Below are positions 57,270-64,000 of a DNA stretch of 64,000 bases, one piece after another. The position numbers were made by a program, and so were the translations under genes. Each line of letters starts with the position of its first letter. The first letter of the stretch is position 1. The notes under the pieces were generated by a model. It saw only the letters and a program-made list of their open reading frames with translations, had not been told where the DNA came from and did no database searches. The DNA comes from Hypoxylon rubiginosum (lineage: Eukaryota; Ascomycota; Sordariomycetes; Xylariales; Hypoxylaceae), in the NCBI GenBank assembly GCA_902806565.1, contig CADCXA010000039.1:248001-312000 (forward strand). Direction: 5' to 3'.

Positions 57270-57926
57270 ATGGCAGCTACGGGCGGCGCGGGCAAGGGTG
57301 TTGGTAGGCGGCAAGAAGAGGAAATCCCAGCTTTCCAGACCATTTCGCCCAGTATCTTCGTGCCTGCGCAAACGGACTTCACGAAACCACCGCCGGATCT
57401 ACCCTCAGACCCTATCGCATTGCGTAACGAGGCCCTCGCCCAGATTGATGAGCACGCAGACGCGATCCAAGACAACATATACTACATGCTTGACCGCGAG
57501 AAGACGCGGATCCGCCAGGAGTGCCGGCAGAGAGAAACTCACTTTCCTCACCATATCAAAGCGACACCAGGCCTAGCGGAAGGGGAAGAGCAGTGGCTCT
57601 TGGATAGCACCAACGAAGTAGAGGAGATTCTCTTTATAAGGTCAATCGTCCACACGCCGCAACGAGGTCCGTACGAGGTACCGCCCATGTTCACGCACAA
57701 CCAGTGCCTGCATCTAGAGACCGACGCGAGATTTGAGACGCCGCGCAAGTCTGCAGAGAAGATGGTGCTAAACCTAGCAAAGCACGGTGTCCAGAACCTA
57801 GAGGGACTCGCCCAGCATGTCCACAGCGTGAAGGAGGCAAGGAGAAAAGAGCTCGAGAACGAGATGCTATCGAAATCACTCGGGTCCGTGGGAATTGCAC
57901 CAGCAGACAGGATGGATATCAGTTAA
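57270..57926 (+). CDS. Unknown protein, probably conserved
   Basis: A single exon of 218 residues. The start lies in a strong fungal context (CAACCATGG). It is soluble, with no signal peptide or membrane helix. The body is mostly helical and charged: LRNEALAQIDEHADAIQDNI at about 52-71, an acidic segment with STNEVEEILFIRSIVHTP, then a conserved-looking PYEVPPMFTHNQCLHLETDA segment, and a final helix VHSVKEARRKELENEMLSKS that could be a coiled coil. Codon use and uninterrupted length support a real gene. I do not recognise the family and assign no function. Convergent with the KPWE-protein gene, about 140 bases apart. Confidence 0.75.
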   Translation: MAATGGAGKGVGRRQEEEIPAFQTISPSIFVPAQTDFTKPPPDLPSDPIALRNEALAQIDEHADAIQDNIYYMLDREKTRIRQECRQRETHFPHHIKATPGLAEGEEQWLLDSTNEVEEILFIRSIVHTPQRGPYEVPPMFTHNQCLHLETDARFETPRKSAEKMVLNLAKHGVQNLEGLAQHVHSVKEARRKELENEMLSKSLGSVGIAPADRMDIS

Positions 57927-58063
57927 TATCGACTGAAGGAATATGCGCTTGGTGATGGCAGCCTGCTACATACCTATGTAGCTTAATCCGCTCATGATTT
58001 TTTTTAATGCAAGGAGGTAAATAATAGTCAACATGCACCTTGCTACAATCTACATGAGGTATT

Positions 58064-58895
58064 TCATGTGCCCGACTCCTGAGCGGATGGCTCCGCATTG
58101 TGAGTAGAAGGGGTCCGACCGATTTCCCAAGGCTTCGGCGGCGCAGCGAGGCGGCCGTGCGTTGAAATTGACGGGTCCTCGATGACTGTGTCGGGAATCT
58201 TTCTAATGCCTGGAATTTCTTTGCCAGTCTGTAAGAACTCAACTATCTCCTCGAACTTTTTGGGATACGGCTCCTTGTCGGGATCTGTCGACGCCGGGTC
58301 CTTCTTGATGTAGAGCTCTGCCGTCGGCGCGGCACTTTGCCAGCTAGGAACCGAAGCATCTACTGGCTCGGGTGCAGTCTGCTGGAGAGCAAGTTGGCCT
58401 AGAGGATCGCCTAGCTCTACTAGAAGATGTGCGAGCTTCCTATCTTCCGGATTTGGCTGGTGGTTGGTAAGGATTAGCAGCTTTTCCTACATCATCTCAA
58501 GCTGGCCCGAGACGTACAACGGTCATGGCCTCTAAGGCGACCGCCTGCTCGGATACGAGCCTTGGGGCTGAGTGACTGGTCTGGGCAAGCCATTGTTTAT
58601 AGGCATCGCCATCAACTTTGATCTGGGTTTGATGCTCAAACCTCCGGATCCGAGTCTGCAGGGCGATATCGAACAGACTGGCGTCACCGGTGTTTTTATT
58701 TTGTAAAGCACTTGAAAGTTGTTCCTTATTTTGTTTAAAATACCGAGTTATTATTGAATATTTATAAGCTAGGCTGGGACGACTCACGGTGAATACACGG
58801 TCTTTAGCCCATGGATAGGAGTCAAAAGCCCGGTATCTCGCGTCGGGGTTCTCGGCTACACGACGTTGAACATCGGCTAAGGATGCTGCTGCCAT
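58064..58895 (-). CDS. KPWE-motif / DUF5572 protein, probable peroxisomal import factor
   Basis: Modelled exons are 58895-58788, 58724-58557 and 58486-58064, giving 232 residues. Intron 1 is GTGAGT...TAAG (63 bases, in frame). For intron 2 I use GTATCC at 58556 to TGTAG at 58487 (70 bases). A stronger-looking GTACGT donor would leave only 31 bases, too short for normal splicing. The N-terminal half has the DUF5572-like FDSYPWAKDRVF and a helix ending AYKQWLAQ. The C-terminal part has YPKKFEEIVEFLQTGKEIPG, then IRKIPDTVIEDP and the motif KPWE at about residues 210-213 (58124-58135). This PGI-IPDTV-KPWE module occurs in Pex14-like C-terminal KPWE domains and in the recently described peroxin Pex39, which helps Pex7-dependent cargo import. 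The peroxisomal role is inferred from the motif. Confidence 0.78.
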
Positions 58896-59489
58896 ATCGT
58901 CTATCGTCTTATGAACCTATGAGGAAACGCTGTGCTTTTCTTGTATTTATTTTTCAATTTTCGTAGAAAGGATCCTTGTCTCTAGACGGGATTCGACAAT
59001 ACCTAGTACATATTTAGGTAGGTGGTTACGTATGGGAGCCGAGGTTGAAGTTCGTCATTGAGCTATTCATCTCTATCCCCTATCAGCCAACGAATTTGGT
59101 AGGTATCTAAACCGTAGGTACATAGAAACCAGTAAGCTAAGCTTAACCGAGCCCCAAGATAATGAAACGGGACAACGGGAACCCCGCCCCCAGTTACCCT
59201 AACCTTTAGGTACATGTACTACATACCCCAATACCTTATACCGGTACCACGCAAACTTCCCATACACGAAAACAGAAACTGGTCACGATTTGAATTCCTT
59301 ATCCTTACAGTAACTACATAGTAACTAGGAGATTATTACATAATCTCACTTCACCTTTGCAATTCCTCGCCGACGGGCCAAGCTCCAACTCGCTTCTGCC
59401 AGACACTTCCCGAGATGCTCTTTTATCCCGTTTAGCGACGACGACACCTAGCCGAAATCCATTCTGCGTCGACGGCAAACCTCACACAA
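58896..59489. promoter_or_regulatory. Divergent region of KPWE gene and PP2C gene
   Basis: Shared upstream DNA of two diverging genes. It contains several TAGGTA/TACCTA copies (about 59016, 59100, 59112 and 59207). No TATA box stands out. Confidence 0.4.
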
Positions 59490-61546
59490 ATGCGTCGCGT
59501 ACCTGTTAGGGCTCTTCGGACGACCTTTCAATGTACCGTCCAGGGCCTCGCTCGTACTAGTCGTCCTCGGCGCAGCGTCTTTCCTTATCGCAACTCCAGC
59601 TCCGGCTACGGCTACGGCTACAGCTACAACCGCAACTACAACGCCAGTCTCGGTGTCCGATTCGCCACTTCGTCCTCATCCGCTTCTACCTCTGCTTCCG
59701 CTCCCGCCTCCGCCTCTGCTTCTTCAGCGTCGGCGTCGGCATCATCTCCCTCTTCCTCTACGAGACCCAACTATGTGGTAAGCGAGCCCTTGCGATCATC
59801 AATGTACATCCGTCGATTCTCTCTCGCATTGGTTTCCAGCCTAGTTGGCTACGGTGCCTGGTACACGTACAAAGGAGGAAATACCCTAGAGCAGGTCGGG
59901 GCTAAATCATATGCGACCACACCAACCCAGTTGACGAATGGTGCTGCACCGACACGGAATGTCCTGGTCGTGGGAGCCGACGAGCTGCACACCGGTACCT
60001 TCGTCGGGGAAGGGCCCATAGCCAAGAACGTCGACGGCAGCGGAAGAAACGTGTTGGAGATGCTCACCCCGGAGCAAGCCGACGAGAAACTGCGCCAGAG
60101 CGAGGCCTCCTTCTTCGTCAATCGAGGTCAAGGTGTCCTACGCTACGACGTCGTACAGCTCGCTAGCAATAACCCCATCGAGGACGACCACGCAGAGAAG
60201 ATAGTCGAGGTCGCTTCCGAAGCTAGCAAGAAGACTGCTAGCCGACCTACTGATGATTGGATGTTCTGGGGTGTTTTTGACGGTCACGCGTACGTATCGC
60301 CAGATCCCTTCGTAACTCGTTTGCAAACTCCGCCTAGAAGCAAGAAATAACTAATAGTGAATAGCGGCTGGACAACTTCGGCCAAGCTTCGGCAGACTTT
60401 GATCAACTACGTCGCTCGAGAATTAAATACTACCTACAAGGCTGCCGGAACGCTGGGGACATTGCCGTCGACCGAAGCAATCGACACCGCCATCAAACTT
60501 GGATTCACTCGCCTCGACCACGAAATTGTACACGAGAGTGTCGAGAAGGTATTAAAGTCCAACTCCAAGCGAGTTGCAGCTGAACTGCTCGGCCCCGCAT
60601 TGTCTGGCTCATGCGCTCTCTTGTCCTTCTATGATAGCAGCACCAAGACCCTACGTGTAGCTTGCACAGGCGACTCGCGGGCCGTACTTGGCCGCCGCAG
60701 CTCCTCGGGAAAGTGGACCGCAACGGCTCTGTCGGAAGACCAGACCGGAAGCAATCCCAACGAAGTAGCGCGGATGCGCAAAGCTCACCCGGAAGAGGAC
60801 CGTGTCATCCACAATGGTCGGGTATTGGGCGGTCTCGAGCCGACACGAGCATTTGGTGATGCCAGTTACAAGTGGAGTCGCGAGGTCTCTGACCGGCTGA
60901 GGGCGTCGTTCTTCGGCCGAAGTTCCTCGCCGCACCTCAAGACTCCGCCTTATGTGACGGCCGAACCTGTTGTCACCACGACTAAGATCCAACCCGAGAG
61001 TGGAGATTTCTTAGTCATGGCCACTGATGGCCTCTGGGAGATGCTTACGAACGATGAAGTAGTCGGGCTCGTTGGCAAATGGATCGAGACACAAGCAACA
61101 CAACAATCAAATTCGCACCTGGGCTCAATGTGGACCAAGATGTTCGGCACCGGGCAGGGGCTTCCTGTAGAGGCCGGGAAAGACGTAGGACCTAATGGGC
61201 AGAAGACTCCAATTCGTCTGCGGCAATGGGGTATATCGCCTGATGATCAAGAACGGTTCCTCGTCAAAGACAAGAATGTTGCTACGCATCTCATCCGAAA
61301 TGCCCTCGGCGGTCAAAACGAGGAACAAGTGTGTGCCTTGCTTACACTCGTCTCGCCCTTTTCAAGACGGTATAGGTCAGTTGTCTAAGCATACCAGGCT
61401 GTATATGAACAGAGAGGCTAACACTACGTAGGGATGACTTGACAGTACAAGTCATTTTCTTCGGCAACGGTCCGAAGACGGGCGCGGTGCTCGTCAACGA
61501 GGAAGCTTCAAACGCTCCGCAATCCGCTATCAAGGCGAAGCTGTGA
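59490..61546 (+). CDS. PTC5: Mitochondrial PP2C-type protein phosphatase (Ptc5/PDP-like)
   Basis: Three exons, 59490-60289, 60365-61375 and 61432-61546, give 641 residues. The Arg-rich, acid-free N-terminus is a mitochondrial presequence. It is followed by a Gly-Tyr run and a long Ser/Ala simple stretch (about 60-95), and a single membrane helix (about 108-127). PP2C motifs follow in order: RYDVVQLASNNPIEDDHAEK, the metal-binding FWGVFDGHAG (restored exactly by splicing), GDSRAVLG, LGGLEPTRAFGD, and ATDGLWEMLTNDE. These hold the Asp ligands for the two Mn/Mg ions. Family members dephosphorylate the pyruvate dehydrogenase E1-alpha subunit in mitochondria (yeast Ptc5). The gene symbol is by similarity of architecture; Ptc6 is less likely because of the N-terminal helix and length. 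GT-AG sites are GTACGT...ATAG and GTCAGT...GTAG. Confidence 0.92.
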
Positions 61547-62593
61547 ATCGATGGGGAGGAGACTTGGCTACGAAAAGCCTGCTAAAGACGGCACGTAACA
61601 CGGTTACTTCCACAAATATCGAAGCCAAAAGACATGATTTATTATGGCAAGGCGTTTTGTGGAGCGCAGAGCATACCCATCATCCGTGTTGAGATGAGAG
61701 TGGAAGGCCAGGGCAAAAAACGAGAGAAGAGCCTCGGTTCCGGTGCTTCACTTATGGATAGATACCGCATCAAATAACAATCACGAAATTCGAAACCGTA
61801 AATTGCATAAATCCCGTACGTATTGTATTCGTAAAGAGATTCAACCAAACGTCTGGCAATCCGTAGGACGTGAGACAGTTCCCTTATAGATATTTAGCAA
61901 TTCACCCAACTGAGCCCCACACACAATGTTCGATGTCTGCTCGAATCTTCCTGAGGAACTGGCCGTGCCAACAGATTTCGAGGCTCCAGCTAAATGGAAC
62001 ATGACTAGATGGTCTCTTCGCGAGAATGTGAATTTTCTGGTCTAAGCTTGCCCTATGAACATTTCGGACTAATGGAGAGCGACGTGCGCCTACATATAGT
62101 AGTGTATTTTTGTCTTAGCTTCTGATGCTACATGCACCTGGGTACGTCCATATCTATATGCCTCCTCTCTCAATTGGTGGAATATTTCCCTGTCCACAGT
62201 ATAATCCCTATACCGGCCCAACTCTCGTATCTCTCCCCTCATTAACAAGTTACAACGTCATCTGCAAGGTACACTTCTAGACATTATCTGGGGTTATGGG
62301 TATATTTCGGGCTACTATCTCCATGAGTTAAGATTCTATCCAGGTCGTTGGCCAAATGTGGTATAACCGCCCGACCAGAATGCCCTCCGGGACCAAGGAA
62401 GAACAATGGCGTTTCTTGGCAGACCCAAGCTCAAGGGCCAAAGTACCAGCCTAAGAATCTACTTCCCCGTGGGGAAGATGAAGTTGCTTATATAGAGCTA
62501 TAAAAGAGTAGCTAATCTCGCTTTGATTGCTTGCTACTTCGTTGTGCTGTAGCTGAGCTTGTAACCGTGTCCACTGTGGACTAGCCAAGAAGC
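61547..62593. other. Intergenic region before the GH5 gene
   Basis: No gene recognised. It includes the PP2C 3' region and the GH5 promoter. A TATATAGAGCTATAAAAG stretch at about 62489-62506 lies about 95 bases before the GH5 start and is a plausible TATA element. Confidence 0.5.
62489..62506 (+). promoter_or_regulatory. Probable TATA element of the GH5 gene
   Basis: TATATAG and TATAAAAG occur close together about 90-105 bases before the start codon, a normal distance in filamentous fungi. This is by sequence pattern only. Confidence 0.45.
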
Positions 62594-64000
62594 ATGAAGC
62601 CGTCTATTACTCTTGGATCGCTCTGCGCAACTTTGACCTGTGCCTCATGGCTTCCTAATGCACCTGGGCTTTCTAGGGATCTTGAGCCGCGATGGCAGAG
62701 GCGTATCGATCGCCGTCAAGAGAACTCTACTAGCGAGTGGCCGTATAGTCCGCTAAGAACTCACGGTAGAGACATCGTCAATAGCCGCGATGAAGTAGTC
62801 ACTTGGGCTGGTGTGAACTGGCCGATGAGCGGGGAGACCATGATCCCCGAGGGTTTGGAGTGGAAGTCCGCCGAAGATATCTTGGACGACGTCGTTGGTG
62901 TCGGCTTCAACTTCATCCGCATGTAAGCCTCCCGCCTAGGTAGAGTAGTTAACGGACGTTCGTGCTCAAATTCGGGATAGGGGCTATGCGATCCAAATGG
63001 TCGACGAAATCTATGACCATGGAGGCGAAGACGTGCCACTCGAAGTCGCCATGATCATGGCGCTTGGTTACGAGAACGGCACAAAAGTCACTAACGAGAT
63101 AATTGCCAAGAACCCCAGCTGGACTCGAGAGACGACTCGCTTTGAGATCTGGTCGGATATCGCAGACATCGCCGCAAGCAAGGGTGTATACATTCACCCC
63201 GACGTTCACGTGGGCAAGGCGCAGTGGTGTTGTAGCCACACCGACGGGAACGCCTGGTTTGACGACGTGAATTTTAACGCTTCGAACTGGCGCAGGGGAC
63301 TCTCATATGTGGCCGCCTGGGCCAAGGATCACCGGAATGTTGTCTCGATGTCCCTGCGAAACGAGCTGCGCGAATCGTGGAACCGCACAGATCTGTACTA
63401 CAACTGGCAGACGTTAGTAGGCAACATGAGCGCGGGAGCTGACGCAATTCACGACACTAACCCAGATATTCTCATTTCGTGGTCCGGGATGCAATACGAC
63501 GAGGACCTGTCCGCTCTCACGACCAAGAAGAACATACTCACGGCGCCTTGCTACAAGTGTACTGCGATCCGCGACGCTAATCGGCGCGACCCCGTCTATT
63601 TCGACCTCGACAGCTATCCCTGGGCGGATAAGGTCGTCTGGGAGCTGCACCTATATCCGATGAGCGAGGACGTCGACACCGGCACTTGTCCAGTGATCGA
63701 AGCTGGGTTGTACCGCAACGGCTTCAACGCCCTCGGTATCGACGCGCCCTCCGGCTGTGACATCACGGGCGACTGCCCGGCAGCGCAGCGCCTGACGCCG
63801 GTTATATTCTCCGAGTTTGGGAACGCCCAGGATGCTACGCTATACAACAGCACGGTGCAGAACTGCATTCGCGAGTACACCGAGAAGCACGGCGTGAGCT
63901 GGATGCTCTGGAGCTTAGCAGGAAGCTATCGGATCCGGTCCGGCGTTCAGGGCTTCGTCGATACTTGGGGCTTGACTAACGCCGACTGGTCAGGCTGGAA
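62594..64000 (+). CDS. Secreted GH5-family glycoside hydrolase (partial)
   Basis: Exons 62594-62922 and 62981 to beyond the window edge, with intron GTAAGC...ATAG in phase 2; 449 complete codons are visible. It begins with a secretion signal (MKPSITLGSLCATLTCASWL) and a possible dibasic processing site RR near 40. The cellulase fold shows VTWAGVNWP, GVGFNFIRMGYAIQMV across the splice joint, KGVYIHPDVHVG, the acid/base Glu at about 238 in LRNELRES and the nucleophile Glu at about 388 in VIFSEFG. The two catalytic Glu sit at the ends of strands 4 and 7, as in clan GH-A. Typical GH5 members cut beta-1,4-glucans, mannans or glycosphingolipids; the specificity cannot be chosen. A C-terminal binding module may lie outside the window. 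Confidence 0.88.

Overview
This window is nuclear DNA of a filamentous ascomycete (Pezizomycotina, most likely a sordariomycete). The evidence is eukaryotic gene structure with short GT-AG introns of about 50-190 bases, a fungal gene set (CFEM protein, fucose-lectin-like protein, 2EXR protein, CYP52/CYP539-like P450, KPWE/DUF5572 protein) and a transposon eroded by repeat-induced point mutation (RIP). I placed exons by joining reading frames at splice consensus sites, checking codon phase across each junction, and comparing with remembered family motifs. No search was run.

Layout. 1.4-2.1 kb: secreted GPI-type CFEM protein (+). 3.0-4.85 kb: membrane-anchored lectin-like protein (+), convergent with a mitochondrial DUF3429/TMEM69-type protein (-, 5.2-6.6 kb). 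7.9-17.6 kb: the lipid-transfer protein Vps13 in two exons (+), convergent with a cytochrome P450 (-, 18.0-19.7 kb). 19.7-26.9 kb has no recognisable gene. 26.9-27.5 kb: small histidine-rich protein. 28.8-30.9 kb: five-exon amidase. 31.4-32.9 kb: type II membrane glycosyltransferase-like protein (-). 32.9-37.7 kb is a second gene-free stretch. 37.7-38.3 kb: unknown small protein, then a SET-domain methyltransferase (-). 40.7-42.2 kb: FAD-linked oxidase. 42.8-43.4 kb: 2EXR protein. 44.7-45.7 kb: medium-chain reductase. 46.2-48.9 kb: threonyl-tRNA synthetase (-, seven exons). 49.4-50.6 kb: TauD-type dioxygenase (-). 51.7-56.3 kb: DUF4139 gene split by a 2.2-kb transposon. 57.3-57.9 kb: unknown conserved-looking protein. 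58.1-58.9 kb: KPWE-motif protein (-), probably a peroxisomal import factor. 59.5-61.5 kb: mitochondrial PP2C phosphatase. 62.6 kb to the edge: secreted GH5 glycoside hydrolase, truncated by the window.

Housekeeping genes (VPS13, threonyl-tRNA synthetase, PP2C, KPWE protein, SET protein) are mixed with single accessory enzymes (P450, amidase, FAD oxidase, reductase, dioxygenase). No polyketide, peptide or terpene backbone gene is present, so I do not call a biosynthetic cluster.

The most informative structure is at 53535-55740. It is a DNA transposon with 70-bp terminal inverted repeats whose 11 mismatches are all transitions, inserted at a TA. Removing it with one TA copy restores an intact 742-codon reading frame. 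Other points of interest are a probable GT-TG intron in the FAD oxidase, a FFAT-like motif in Vps13, the KPWE protein, and a palindromic TAGGTA/TACCTA motif repeated through the intergenic DNA.
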